A stretch of DNA of 37,818 nt from Rhizobiales bacterium UBA3584 (GTDB lineage: Bacteria > Pseudomonadota > Alphaproteobacteria > Rhizobiales > Devosiaceae). Below, piece after piece: positions 26,848 through 35,483 of this stretch; position 1 is the first letter of the stretch; the number at the start of each line of letters is the position of its first letter. The position numbers and the translations under genes are program-made. A model generated the notes under the pieces. It saw only the letters and a program-made list of their open reading frames with translations, was not told the origin of the DNA and searched no databases. Location: assembly GCA_002375765.1 (NCBI GenBank), contig DFMV01000019.1, forward strand, positions 7,599 through 45,416. Direction: 5' to 3'.

Positions 26848-27759
26848 ATGATCGATATCTTGATTGAAGGCTGGATGAACCAGACGACCCTGCGCCTTGT
26901 CGGCGGCCTCGTGCTTGCCTCCCTGATCCTCTACCTGCTGGTTGTGGCTGTTGCCTACACCTTCCAGCGCGAGATGGTCTTCCCCCGCCGCTTTGTAAAC
27001 GCGCTGCCCTTTGCCGCCATGGTTGGTCCCGATTTCGAACGCGTAACGCTCGAGACCGCCGATGGCGAAAGGCTCAAAGCCTATTTCAAGCCTCCGCTGG
27101 AAGGCGCCCCGATGATCGTTGCATTCCACGGCAATGGCAGCGTACCTGAGCCCCAGGCGGTACGTTTTGGCAGTGCGCCATGGGCCGGCGCCGGCTTTGG
27201 CGTCCTTTCCTTTGCCTATCGCGGATATCCGGGCTCGACGGGAACGCCGAGCGAAGAGGGCTTGTTGCTCGACGCCGAGGCGGCCATCGACTATGCGCGC
27301 ACCCACGCACCCGGCAGCCGGCTGGTCTTTATCGGCCATTCGTTGGGAACCGGTGTCGCCGTTGCCATGTCCGAACGCTATCCGAGCCAGGCCCTTGTTC
27401 TTGAAGCGCCCTTTTCTTCACTGCCTGACGTCGTCGCGGCCACCATGCCGTTTCTGCCGGGACAATTGGTGCATGACACCTTCTTTTCCTCGCGCCGCAT
27501 TGCGGGAAGCCAGGCCGATACCATCGTCATCATCCATGGTGAACGCGATACCGTCGTGCCGGCCTTTCTTGGCCGCCGCCTGTTCGCCCTCGCCCCGCAC
27601 GGGGTTTTCATGTCGGTCGAAAACGCCGACCATCTCAATCTGCGCGGCATGCGTGACGCCGAAATTCTCGATCTCGTCATCAACGGCTATCCGCCCGAGC
27701 CGACCCCGCAAAGCGAACCGGTCGGCAGTCCCGACCCGCTCGAAGCCGGCGCTGTGTGA
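26848..27759 (+). CDS. Membrane-anchored alpha/beta hydrolase, BEM46-like
   Basis: 303 residues with one N-terminal membrane helix (about 17-38). Catalytic triad: Ser165 in GHSLG, Asp234 in HGERDTVVP and His262 in ENADHLNL. YRGYPGSTG at 124-132 is the BEM46/ABHD13 signature. Start at 26848 (GGGGG upstream) or at Met10 with GAAGG just before it. The catalytic domain probably faces the periplasm. Substrate unknown. A related hydrolase lies at 35822-36628. Confidence 0.9.
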   Translation: MIDILIEGWMNQTTLRLVGGLVLASLILYLLVVAVAYTFQREMVFPRRFVNALPFAAMVGPDFERVTLETADGERLKAYFKPPLEGAPMIVAFHGNGSVPEPQAVRFGSAPWAGAGFGVLSFAYRGYPGSTGTPSEEGLLLDAEAAIDYARTHAPGSRLVFIGHSLGTGVAVAMSERYPSQALVLEAPFSSLPDVVAATMPFLPGQLVHDTFFSSRRIAGSQADTIVIIHGERDTVVPAFLGRRLFALAPHGVFMSVENADHLNLRGMRDAEILDLVINGYPPEPTPQSEPVGSPDPLEAGAV

Positions 27760-27766
27760 TTGCTGA

Positions 27767-27805
27767 TTGCATGATAGGCATTTGACCCCTATATTAACGG
27801 TCAAA
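27767..27805 (+). promoter_or_regulatory. Promoter with flanking palindrome, upstream of trcR
   Basis: TTGCAT (27767-27772) and TATATT (27790-27795) are 17 nt apart. The -10 sits in the middle of a perfect inverted repeat, TTTGACC (27781-27787) and GGTCAAA (27799-27805), separated by 11 nt. A dimeric regulator bound there would cover the -10, suggesting repression of trcR. Confidence 0.6.
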
Positions 27806-27879
27806 TTCCCCCTCATCCCAGATTGGCGAGGCGGGCGGTCCGGAGGAACGCCGGGCCGCAGCACAGGAGAGATTTATCC

Positions 27880-28611
27880 ATGGCCACACAATTGCTCATG
27901 CCCAAGGCGACCGCCGTCTGGCTGGTCGAAAACACCGGGCTGACCTTCAAGCAGATCGCCGATTTCTGCACCCTTCATCCGCTCGAGGTCCAGGGCATCG
28001 CCGATGGCGACGTAGCCGGCGGCATCCGCGGGGTGAATCCGATCCAGAACGGGCAGATAACACGCGACGAGATCGCCAAGGGCGAAGCCGACGAAAATTA
28101 CAGGCTTCGGGTTTCCGAGCCCAAGGTCAAGGTCGCTGCGCCCAAGCGCCGCGGCCCGCGCTATACACCGACCTCGCGCCGCCACGAGCGCCCCAACGCC
28201 ATCAAATGGCTGGTCCGCAACCATCCCGAACTCAAGGACGCCCAGATCATGCGCCTTGTGGGCACCACCAAGTCGACAATCGAATCGGTGCGTGAAAATA
28301 CCCATTGGAACGCCGCCAATCTGACCGCCATGGACCCGGTAACGCTCGGGCTCTGCTCGCAGATGGAGCTGGACATGGAAGTGCGCAAGGCGGCTCGCAC
28401 CGCCGGCATCGCAGAAGATGCACCCGAAGGCACACGTCTGATGACCGCCGAGGAAGCGCTCAACCGCGCCCAGTACGAGCCCCAGGAAGGCGAAGAGCCA
28501 GCACACACGCCCGCTCAGGACAATTACGACGCCGAGCGCGAGGCCGAATCGGTCTTTGCCAAGCTCAAATCGCTCAAGGGCGCCGACGCCGACGCGGACG
28601 ATCGCGACTAG
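27880..28611 (+). CDS. trcR: TrcR / DUF1013 cell-cycle transcriptional regulator
   Basis: 243 residues from the ATG at 27880 with AGGAGAG at 27865-27871. The N-terminal LMPKATAVWLVENTGLTFKQIADF and the central RRHERPNAIKWLVRNHPELKDAQI, then LVGTTKSTIESVRE, are DUF1013 signatures, each looking like a helix-turn-helix-type segment. The family is annotated as the cell-cycle regulator TrcR, associated with RNA polymerase in Caulobacter. The C-terminal 60 residues are acidic and probably disordered. The promoter is palindrome-flanked and a strong terminator follows. Confidence 0.9.
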   Translation: MATQLLMPKATAVWLVENTGLTFKQIADFCTLHPLEVQGIADGDVAGGIRGVNPIQNGQITRDEIAKGEADENYRLRVSEPKVKVAAPKRRGPRYTPTSRRHERPNAIKWLVRNHPELKDAQIMRLVGTTKSTIESVRENTHWNAANLTAMDPVTLGLCSQMELDMEVRKAARTAGIAEDAPEGTRLMTAEEALNRAQYEPQEGEEPAHTPAQDNYDAEREAESVFAKLKSLKGADADADDRD

Positions 28612-28632
28612 GTTTTCCTGCCGTTGTGCTTT

Positions 28633-28671
28633 AAGCGGCCCGCTGCCCACCGCAGCGGGCCGCTTTTCGTT
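28633..28671 (+). terminator. Terminator after trcR
   Basis: GCGGCCCGCTG (28635-28645) and CAGCGGGCCGC (28653-28663) form an 11-bp stem, extended by AA/TT, then TTTTCGTTT. Confidence 0.92.
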
Positions 28672-28709
28672 TGGAGCCCCCAACGCACAGGGCTGCTCTT
28701 GCCGCCGGC

Positions 28710-28740
28710 CTTGACATCGAGCGCATTTGCCCGCGCTATG
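28710..28740 (+). promoter_or_regulatory. Promoter of the TauE/SafE gene
   Basis: CTTGACA (28710-28716) and GCTATG (28735-28740) sit about 18 nt apart, close to the alphaproteobacterial CTTGAC/CTATAT pattern. The implied transcription start near 28746 lies after the first possible TTG codon (28727) and before the second (28775). Confidence 0.55.
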
Positions 28741-28774
28741 CCGCTCCGTTCCTGATCCAATTCCCAAGCTCCAA

Positions 28775-29524
28775 TTGACGTTCTTTCTTGTCGCTGCACT
28801 CGCAGTCTTTCTTGTCGCACTGTCGAAATCGGGTCTGGTCGCGAGCCTGGGCGTCGTCGGCGTACCGCTGCTCACCCTCGTAATGCCGGCCCGCGATGCC
28901 GCCGGGATGATGCTGCCCCTGCTGATTGCGATGGACGTTATCGCGCTGATCGCCTATCGGCGCGAAGTCGATTGGAAAGTGTTCTGGATTCTATTGCCCG
29001 GCGCCATGGTCGGCACGCTGATCGCGTTCTCGCTTTCGGCGGTCGTCAGCGAATCCATGGTCCGTCTCGCCATCGGCCTGATTACCCTGGCCTTCGTGCT
29101 CGATGCATGGCTGCCGCTGCGCAAGAAGCTCGAAGGCCTGCCGCCATCGCGGCCCTGGGGAACATTCTGGGGCGCCATTGCGGGGTTTACCAGCTTTGTC
29201 AGCCACACCGGCGGCCCGCCGGTCCAGATCTACATGCTGCCCATGCGGCTGCGGCCAACGCTTTTTGCCGGCACCAACGCCGTGTTCTTTGCCGTGGTCA
29301 ACGCCAGCAAGATTCCGTTCTATTTCGTGCTCGGCCAGCTTTCGCTCCCCAACATGCAGGCCGCGATCTATCTCATGCCTGTGGCGATCATCGGCATGGT
29401 GCTGGGCGTATTTCTGGTCAGGCGCATCGATGCGGGCCTGTTTTACCGGATCGCCTATGTCCTGATCTTCCTACTGGCACTCAAGCTGATCTATGACGGA
29501 GTCACAGGATCGTTTTTCGCCTGA
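28775..29524 (+). CDS. TauE/SafE-family permease
   Basis: 249 residues if translation starts at TTG 28775 (MTFFLVAALAVFLVALSKSG). An earlier TTG at 28727 would lie inside the predicted promoter. There are eight or so hydrophobic segments in two similar halves, with conserved SKSGL near the first helix and FTSFVSHTGGPPVQIYML in the middle, the TauE/SafE signature (sulfite, sulfoacetate or other organic-anion export). Substrate cannot be told; no sulfur genes are adjacent. No Shine-Dalgarno is seen at either start. Confidence 0.85.
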   Translation: MTFFLVAALAVFLVALSKSGLVASLGVVGVPLLTLVMPARDAAGMMLPLLIAMDVIALIAYRREVDWKVFWILLPGAMVGTLIAFSLSAVVSESMVRLAIGLITLAFVLDAWLPLRKKLEGLPPSRPWGTFWGAIAGFTSFVSHTGGPPVQIYMLPMRLRPTLFAGTNAVFFAVVNASKIPFYFVLGQLSLPNMQAAIYLMPVAIIGMVLGVFLVRRIDAGLFYRIAYVLIFLLALKLIYDGVTGSFFA

Positions 29525-29534
29525 AACCGGGCAA

Positions 29535-29563
29535 TAAAAAAGGCCGCAGCTTTCGCCGTGGCC
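29535..29563 (-). terminator. Terminator of the minus-strand DUF465 gene
   Basis: GGCCGC (29542-29547) pairs with GTGGCC (29558-29563, one G-U); the minus strand continues into seven T. Confidence 0.7.
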
Positions 29564-29593
29564 TCACAGAAATCGCAAGTTTACGGGTGGACC

Positions 29594-29770
29594 TTAATGA
29601 GCGGTCTCGTGCTGGACGCGCACCAGCTGGTCCTTGAGTTCAAGTTTCTTGCGCTTTAGAGCGGCAATCAGCAGCGCATCGCGAGCCGGATGGCGCATTT
29701 CTTCGCTGATCTTTCGTTCCAAATCCTGATGCCGCCGCTCCAGGGAAGTGATGTAAGTCTGTGAGGTCAT
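29594..29770 (-). CDS. DUF465 / YdcH-family small protein
   Basis: 58 residues from the ATG at 29770, with AAGGAG five nt upstream; an earlier ATG has no such site. It is a helical hairpin, LERRHQDLERKISEEMRHP, then LIAALKRKKLELKDQLVRV, typical of DUF465. Function unknown. A second, divergent DUF465 gene starts 115 nt away. Confidence 0.88.
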   Translation of the reverse strand: MTSQTYITSLERRHQDLERKISEEMRHPARDALLIAALKRKKLELKDQLVRVQHETAH

Positions 29771-29884
29771 GGCCACTCCTTTCATCATTGGACGACGGTA
29801 TCGTCACATTCTTTGCGGCCTTTGTCCAATGGCAAATCTGTGGCAGAAAGGATATGGAGTGCGGTCCTGTGGGGGAAAACGATT

Positions 29885-30100
29885 ATGCTGCCATTGGACA
29901 AGGAAACCGAGGCCCGGCTTGGGCTTGAATTGGCCACCAAACGCCAGGAACACGCCGATCTCGACGCAGCGATCCACACGCTCGCCGCGTCCGGACTGGC
30001 CGACATCACGCTGCTCCAGCGCCTCAAGAAGCGCAAACTGGCTCTCAAGGATCGGATCGTCGCCATCGAACGGATCATCCTGCCCGACATAATCGCGTGA
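29885..30100 (+). CDS. DUF465-like small protein, second copy
   Basis: 71 residues from the ATG at 29885 (GGGGG upstream). LATKRQEHADLDAAIHTLA followed by LLQRLKKRKLALKDRIVAIERI repeats the helical-hairpin layout of its neighbour, with the shared L-x-x-L-K-x-x-K-L-x-L-K-D core. It probably arose by duplication and inversion. Function unknown. Confidence 0.8.
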   Translation: MLPLDKETEARLGLELATKRQEHADLDAAIHTLAASGLADITLLQRLKKRKLALKDRIVAIERIILPDIIA

Positions 30101-30171
30101 CATTAAGTTAAGTTGACTTCTTCCATCATCATTTGTACGTCCCTCATTGAGCTTTTTGAGGATGATCTGAG

Positions 30172-30984
30172 ATGACCCAACATACCCGTATTGTCGAACG
30201 TGTTCGCCATGAACTCAAATTCAGGGTTGCAAAGGTCCTCAAATCCGAGCGCATCACGCCGAAAATGGCGCGGATCACGCTGACCTCGGACGATTTCGAG
30301 AGCTTCGTCTCCCTCGCCTATGACGATCATTGCAAGGTGTTTTTCCCCGAAAAGGGCTCAGCCGACTTTCCCGTGCCGACAAGAGGGGAAAACGGGCTGG
30401 TCTTTCCCGATGGCAAACGCCCCGAATCCCGCGATTATACTCCACGCCACTATGACAACGCAGCGCGCACCCTGACCATCGATTTCGTGCTGCATGGCGA
30501 CGGTCCGGCATCGAGCTGGGCGGAGATGGCCCGGCCCGGCGACACGATAGGCGTGGGTGGCCCGCGCGGATCGTTCGTCGTCCGGGGCGATTTCGATTGG
30601 TATTTGCTGGTTGGCGATGAAACCGCCCTGCCCGCCATTTCCCGCAGGCTCGAGGAATTGCCGCGCGATGCACGCGCCATCGCCGTCATCGAGATTGCCG
30701 ACAATAGCGAAATCCAGAAAATTGACGCCCCCGAAGGGGCCGAAATCCATTGGCTGAGCCGCGAGGGCGCCGCGCCTGGCGATTACGACAAGCTGCTTGG
30801 TGCTGTTCAGGGGCTCGATCTGCCCAATGGCGACGGCTACGTTTTTGTTGCCGGCGAAGGCGCCATGAGCAAAGCCGTGCGCAGCCATATGGTGGGCGAG
30901 CGCGGCCACAACCCCGACTGGATCAAGGCGGCCGGCTACTGGCAGGCTGGAAGCGAGGACTTCGACGACGGCCACGCCCACTGA
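30172..30984 (+). CDS. Siderophore-interacting FAD reductase (SIP/ViuB family)
   Basis: 270 residues. FAD-binding domain with RDYTPRHY (87-94) and GGPRGSF (129-135); NAD(P)-binding part with LLVGDETALPAI (145-156). The C-terminal WIKAAGYWQAG is a family hallmark. These enzymes reduce ferric siderophores in the cytoplasm to release iron. The gene is not beside siderophore synthesis or uptake genes and no Fur-box-like palindrome stood out upstream, where TGAGGA serves as ribosome site. Confidence 0.92.
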   Translation: MTQHTRIVERVRHELKFRVAKVLKSERITPKMARITLTSDDFESFVSLAYDDHCKVFFPEKGSADFPVPTRGENGLVFPDGKRPESRDYTPRHYDNAARTLTIDFVLHGDGPASSWAEMARPGDTIGVGGPRGSFVVRGDFDWYLLVGDETALPAISRRLEELPRDARAIAVIEIADNSEIQKIDAPEGAEIHWLSREGAAPGDYDKLLGAVQGLDLPNGDGYVFVAGEGAMSKAVRSHMVGERGHNPDWIKAAGYWQAGSEDFDDGHAH

Positions 30985-30998
30985 CGGCAACGAAGACC

Positions 30999-33263
30999 CT
31001 AGTCGATAACTTCCTTTTCCTCGGCCGCCCGACGCACCAGAATATCCCTGACCTCTCTGGTGATCGGCAAGCTGGCCTTTTCGAGCAGATCGATCTGCGC
31101 CTCGTCGTAAAGCCGGGGTTCCTGGTCAAAAATCGCCAGTACTGCACCCAATTGTCCGTCGCCAAGCGGAATGGGCACACCCGCATAGGCCCGAACCCCG
31201 CTTTCCACCACGCTGCGCAGATGGGCGTAGGGCGAATGCTGCAGATCGTCGATAATCAATGTGCCCGACCGTTCGAGCACCGCATGAGCCAGATGCTCGG
31301 CATGGCTTCTTTTCAGCTCGTCTCTGGCTGAATCGGACAACGGCACCACGGTTACCATTGCCACCGTGGTCTTGGCCGAGCGAGCCAGCCGGCGCAAGGA
31401 CCGGGCGATGTCAGGGTCCGCAGCCGCTTGATCCGAAATGGCCCGGGCCGACAGACGCAAATGTGGAACGCCCCCCGAATCATCGGCAACCGGTTCGTCA
31501 TTGTCGCCCAGCGCCAGCGCGATCGCATGCTCTGCCAGACCGATTGAATGAGCCAGAACATCGATCTCGTCGGCGCCACCGTCGCGCTGTCCAGCGTCGT
31601 AGTCGGGATGGAAATAGCCGGCGACCACTACCATTTCCGGTCGTATCCGCTTGAGACGGCGTGCCGCGTAGCGGGCATAGACGTCGGGCTTTTCGCCAAG
31701 ATAGCAAAGGCACGCCACGTCTGTTTGCGACAGGTCCATTTGGGCGATGCCCTCTTTGCGCAGCGCCACCGGTGCCATCACCTGAGCAGAAAAGCCGCGG
31801 GCCCGCACCCGTTCGGCCACCATGAACGCCATGGCTTGATCGAGCTCGGTTTTGCCGCCGAAGATCCGAACCCGCGTGCTGTCCTCAACCGTTCCGGGCG
31901 CCGCCTCGGCAATGTCGTCGAGCACCTCCGCGAGCGTTTCAACGACTCGGTGGCGGTGCGAGGGATCGGCAAGATCGCCGGCGATATCGGCTTCGGCCAA
32001 CCGCAGGGCCGGAACCGCGATATCGTCGTAAAACGCGGCAACGCCGTCCTTTTCAATCTCCCGGTCGGCCAGCTCGATCGCCTCCTCGACGTTTCCAGAG
32101 ATCAATCGTTGGTAGAACCGCTCCTGCGGCAGCAGAACGGGTGCACTGCCAAGTATGGTTTCGATAAAGCCCAGGCCCGGCACATAACGCGCCATAACCA
32201 CAATGCACACCGTCAACGGCATGGAAACGATCAGACCGATCGGACCCCAGAGCGTGGCCCAGAACATGGCCGCAACCAGCACGGCCAAAGGGGTCAGCCC
32301 CGTCGAGGTCCCGTAAAGCCTGGGTTCGATGATGTTGTTGGAAACGATTTCAAGCACCAGATAGAGCCCGATGACCCCGAACAGCATCGTCCAACCCGGA
32401 TCGACAGCAATCGAGAGCAGGATCGGGATGGTGGCGATCATCAGTGTGCCCACGAACGGGATATAGCGAAACACGCTCGCCAGCAGGCCCCACAAGATCG
32501 CATTGGGCACCCCAAGGACAAGCAGCCCCGCCCCGAACAGCGTCCCATAACCGGCACTGATCGTTGCCTGCGCCAGAAGGTAGCGCCCGACCCGGGCGCT
32601 GGCTTCGTTCATGGCCTCGGTGCTGGCGCGCAGATCGCCGCGGCTGGCCAGTTTGAGAAACCGGTCGCGCAATTCTTCGCGCTCGAGCAGCAGGAAAATG
32701 ACAAAGATCGTGACGATCAGAACCGATGCGAGCGGGCCGATGATCGAGAAAAAAACCGCCTGGGCAGTTTCGAGTGACCCCATACCGTCATCGGCAATGA
32801 CCACCTGGATGGGTTCGGGGCCTTGCTCGGCCAAGCTCTCGGCATTGGCCTCCACCTGCGCGCCCAGCCGCTCGATCGTGGAGACCAGCCTGTCGATGAC
32901 CTGCCCGCCTCCCAATGTCTCCTGTAGCATGCGCAGCTTTTCGCTGATCGTCGCCTGATAGCGCGGCAGATCGGACGCGAGCGAGAGCATCTGGGAAAAC
33001 GCCAGATAAGCCACACCCGAAATCAGCGTGATGACGGCCAGCACCGAAGCAATGACGGCAACGATATGGGGCGTTCCGACCCGGCGCAGGCTGTGAACGA
33101 CCGGACCCAGCGCAAAGGCGAGCAGCACGGCGAGAACCAGCGGCACGAAAATACCGCGCCCCAGATAGAGCACGGCTACAATCAGAACAAAGGTCAGGAT
33201 CGCCGTTAGAGGCTGGATGCCAAGCAGCGACGGCGCCGGAGCTACCGACGGTTTCGTGTCCAT
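30999..33263 (-). CDS. AI-2E-family permease fused to a soluble domain and a GAF-like domain
   Basis: 754 residues, about twice the usual family size. Residues 1-375 are an AI-2E transporter domain (PerM/YdiK type) with about eight helices and NNIIEPRLYGTSTGLTPL (309-326). Residues about 380-460 are helical and acidic. Residues about 464-555 alternate beta and alpha (TRVRIFGGKTELDQAMAF; ACLCYLGEKPDVYARYAAR; EMVVVAGYFH), like a Rossmann or B12-binding fold without the cobalamin DxHxxG motif. Residues about 610-745 resemble a GAF domain (SGTLIIDDLQHSPYAHLRSV; AYAGVPIPLGDGQLGAVLAI). The reading frame is continuous. Transport substrate is unknown; few family members move AI-2. Confidence 0.85.
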   Translation of the reverse strand: MDTKPSVAPAPSLLGIQPLTAILTFVLIVAVLYLGRGIFVPLVLAVLLAFALGPVVHSLRRVGTPHIVAVIASVLAVITLISGVAYLAFSQMLSLASDLPRYQATISEKLRMLQETLGGGQVIDRLVSTIERLGAQVEANAESLAEQGPEPIQVVIADDGMGSLETAQAVFFSIIGPLASVLIVTIFVIFLLLEREELRDRFLKLASRGDLRASTEAMNEASARVGRYLLAQATISAGYGTLFGAGLLVLGVPNAILWGLLASVFRYIPFVGTLMIATIPILLSIAVDPGWTMLFGVIGLYLVLEIVSNNIIEPRLYGTSTGLTPLAVLVAAMFWATLWGPIGLIVSMPLTVCIVVMARYVPGLGFIETILGSAPVLLPQERFYQRLISGNVEEAIELADREIEKDGVAAFYDDIAVPALRLAEADIAGDLADPSHRHRVVETLAEVLDDIAEAAPGTVEDSTRVRIFGGKTELDQAMAFMVAERVRARGFSAQVMAPVALRKEGIAQMDLSQTDVACLCYLGEKPDVYARYAARRLKRIRPEMVVVAGYFHPDYDAGQRDGGADEIDVLAHSIGLAEHAIALALGDNDEPVADDSGGVPHLRLSARAISDQAAADPDIARSLRRLARSAKTTVAMVTVVPLSDSARDELKRSHAEHLAHAVLERSGTLIIDDLQHSPYAHLRSVVESGVRAYAGVPIPLGDGQLGAVLAIFDQEPRLYDEAQIDLLEKASLPITREVRDILVRRAAEEKEVID

Positions 33264-33416
33264 TTACTGTTTCCCAATCCAAGCCCTCAAGGACCCCGCG
33301 ACCTGAAAACGCCACGCACTTGAATTTCGTTCCCTGCTCTGCTGATCGACGCGGCGTCTTGAACCTTTTGGGCTTATCGGATACAGCCACGCTTTAGCCA
33401 ATTGAGGGTCGGGCTC

Positions 33417-33911
33417 TTGGTTTCATCTCCCCCTATCGCCATCGTCATGGGCAGCCAGTCGGATTGGCCCACGATGCGCTTTGCCGCCGAAACGCTCGAA
33501 GCGCTCAGGCTCGATTACGAGGCGCGTATCGTCTCGGCCCACCGCACGCCGCTGCGCATGGTCGATTTCGCCACAACGGCGCGCGAGGATGGGTTTCAGG
33601 TCATTATCGCAGGAGCCGGCGGCGCGGCCCATCTGCCCGGCATGATCGCCTCGATGACCACATTGCCGGTTCTGGGCGTGCCTGTGGAAAGCAAAGCGCT
33701 TCACGGACAGGACAGCCTGCTCTCCATCGTCCAGATGCCCGGCGGCGTGCCGGTCGGCACCCTGGCCATCGGCAAGGCGGGCGCGATCAACGCCGCACTA
33801 CTGGCCGCCTCGATCCTTTCGCTCGCCGATGAGGAACTGGCGGCCCGGCTCACCGAGTGGCGCACTCGCCAGACCAACGCAGTTGCGGAGTTCCCCAAGG
33901 ACGATGACTGA
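33417..33911 (+). CDS. purE: PurE, N5-CAIR mutase
   Basis: 164 residues from TTG at 33417, behind GAGGG at good spacing. [33 protein letters not shown] and [17 protein letters not shown] are the class I PurE motifs. It moves the carboxyl group of N5-CAIR to give CAIR in purine synthesis. The 3' end overlaps purK by 8 nt, so the two are coupled. Confidence 0.96.
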   Translation: MVSSPPIAIVMGSQSDWPTMRFAAETLEALRLDYEARIVSAHRTPLRMVDFATTAREDGFQVIIAGAGGAAHLPGMIASMTTLPVLGVPVESKALHGQDSLLSIVQMPGGVPVGTLAIGKAGAINAALLAASILSLADEELAARLTEWRTRQTNAVAEFPKDDD

Positions 33912-34998
33912 CAGCCACCCACTCCAGCCCGGCAGTTCCATCGGTATTCTGGGCGGCGGACAGCTCGGGCGCATGCTCTCGCTTGCGGCAAGCCAGTTGG
34001 GCATGAAAACTCATATCTTCTGCCCCGATCCCGAAAGCCCCGCCTTCGATGTCACCCCGACAAAAACCGTCGCAGGCTATGACGATGTCGCGGCGCTGCG
34101 GGCCTTTGCCGGCGGTGTCGACGTTGTGACCTACGAGTTCGAAAACGTTCCCCTGGCAACGGCGAAAGTCATCGCCGACAACGTGCCGCTGCGCCCGGGC
34201 GCCAAAGCCCTCGAAGTCAGCCAGGACCGTTTGGCCGAAAAGGCTTTCCTCAGCCGCACAGGCGTCGCCATCGCGCCCTACCGCCCTGTCGGCAGTCTCG
34301 AAGAGCTCAAGGCGGCCGTTGCCGAGATCGGTCTTCCCGCCGTCCTCAAGACCACACGGCTGGGCTATGACGGCAAGGGCCAGCGCATGATCGGCAAGCC
34401 CGACGATCTCGAAGGCGCTTTTGCCGAACTCGAACCCGGTGCGCCACTGGTGCTTGAAGCCTATATCCCGTTCGAAAAGGAAATCTCGGTCATCGTGGTG
34501 CGCGGCGCCAATGGATCCGTGGTCACCTACGATCCGGCGGAGAACATCCACCGCAATCACATACTCAAGACCTCGACCCTGCCCGCCACGGTTTCCGATG
34601 CCGTGGTGATCAAGGCCAAGGCTGTTGCCAGCGACATTGCCACAGCGCTCGATTACGTCGGCACCATGGGCGTCGAGTTTTTTGTCGTGTCCGATGGCGA
34701 CGATCCTCAGATTCTGGTCAACGAAATCGCCCCCCGGGTCCACAATTCGGGCCATTGGACCCAAGCGGTCTGCGTCACCGACCAGTTTGAGAATCATATC
34801 CGCGCCATCTGCGGCTGGCCGCTGGGCGATACGACCCGTCTGGCGGGGGTGGTCATGGAAAACCTGCTGGGCGAGGAAATCTTTGCCACAGCCGCGCGCG
34901 CGACCGGCGGCACCCAGCCCCACGTCTATGGCAAGGCCGAAGCGCGGGCCGGGCGCAAGATGGGCCACCTCAATATCGTCAGGTTCCCCGAAAACTGA
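33904..34998 (+). CDS. purK: PurK, N5-CAIR synthetase
   Basis: 364 residues from the ATG at 33904. The N-terminal [12 protein letters not shown] is followed by an ATP-grasp domain ([45 protein letters not shown]). It uses ATP and bicarbonate to carboxylate AIR, feeding PurE. It overlaps purE by 8 nt. An open frame of 527 codons on the opposite strand is a shadow. Confidence 0.97.
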   Translation: MTDSHPLQPGSSIGILGGGQLGRMLSLAASQLGMKTHIFCPDPESPAFDVTPTKTVAGYDDVAALRAFAGGVDVVTYEFENVPLATAKVIADNVPLRPGAKALEVSQDRLAEKAFLSRTGVAIAPYRPVGSLEELKAAVAEIGLPAVLKTTRLGYDGKGQRMIGKPDDLEGAFAELEPGAPLVLEAYIPFEKEISVIVVRGANGSVVTYDPAENIHRNHILKTSTLPATVSDAVVIKAKAVASDIATALDYVGTMGVEFFVVSDGDDPQILVNEIAPRVHNSGHWTQAVCVTDQFENHIRAICGWPLGDTTRLAGVVMENLLGEEIFATAARATGGTQPHVYGKAEARAGRKMGHLNIVRFPEN

Positions 34999-35159
34999 CA
35001 AAAAGCACAGATTCCGGGCCTCACCGGTGGACATGACCGGACTCTTCTGGTAACTACCGCGGCCACGGTGACCGGCAAGTGTCGGTCGGCGCTGGATTGC
35101 TTTTGGCCTCCGGCGTTTGATATCAGCCGAAATTCTAACCGAAAGGGCGGGTGTTCCGC

Positions 35160-35384
35160 GTGCAAGTAGTCGTTCGCGATAACAATGTCGATCAGGCGCT
35201 TCGGGCGCTGAAAAAGAAGTTGCAGCGCGAAGGTGTGTTTCGCGAAATGAAGCTGCGCAACTATTACGAGAAGCCTTCTGAAAAGAAGGCACGGCAGAAG
35301 GCCGAGGCGATCCGCCGGGCCCGCAAGCTTGCTCGTAAGCGTGCACAGCGCGAGGCTGGTGTTGTAACCGGCGGTCGTCGCTAA
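35160..35384 (+). CDS. rpsU: 30S ribosomal protein S21
   Basis: 74 residues from GTG 35160 ([20 protein letters not shown]), which matches the family start; another GTG at 35151 would add three residues. Both lie after AAAGGG. The C-terminal third is strongly basic ([19 protein letters not shown]), as usual in alphaproteobacterial S21. It is the last 30S protein to join and helps mRNA selection. A bidirectional terminator follows. Confidence 0.95.
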   Translation: MQVVVRDNNVDQALRALKKKLQREGVFREMKLRNYYEKPSEKKARQKAEAIRRARKLARKRAQREAGVVTGGRR

Positions 35385-35447
35385 GAGGGCTTCGCAAAGC
35401 GCGAAATCTCTTGCATCTGCGACTGTTCGACATGAACGTATTTGCAG

Positions 35448-35483
35448 AAAAACGCCGTCCTTTGGGGCGGCGTTTTTATTTTT
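35448..35483 (+). terminator. Bidirectional terminator, rpsU / YCII gene
   Basis: AAAAACGCCGTCC (35448-35460), TTTG, then GGGCGGCGTTTTT (35465-35477) and further T. The T-run overlaps the stop codon of the convergent YCII-like gene. Confidence 0.9.

Noticed and set aside
30172..30984. Siderophore locus
   Set aside because: Only the reductase is present; no synthesis, receptor or ABC uptake genes lie nearby.
33850..35433. 527-codon open frame antisense to purK and rpsU
   Set aside because: Overlaps well-supported purK and rpsU; no recognisable domain.
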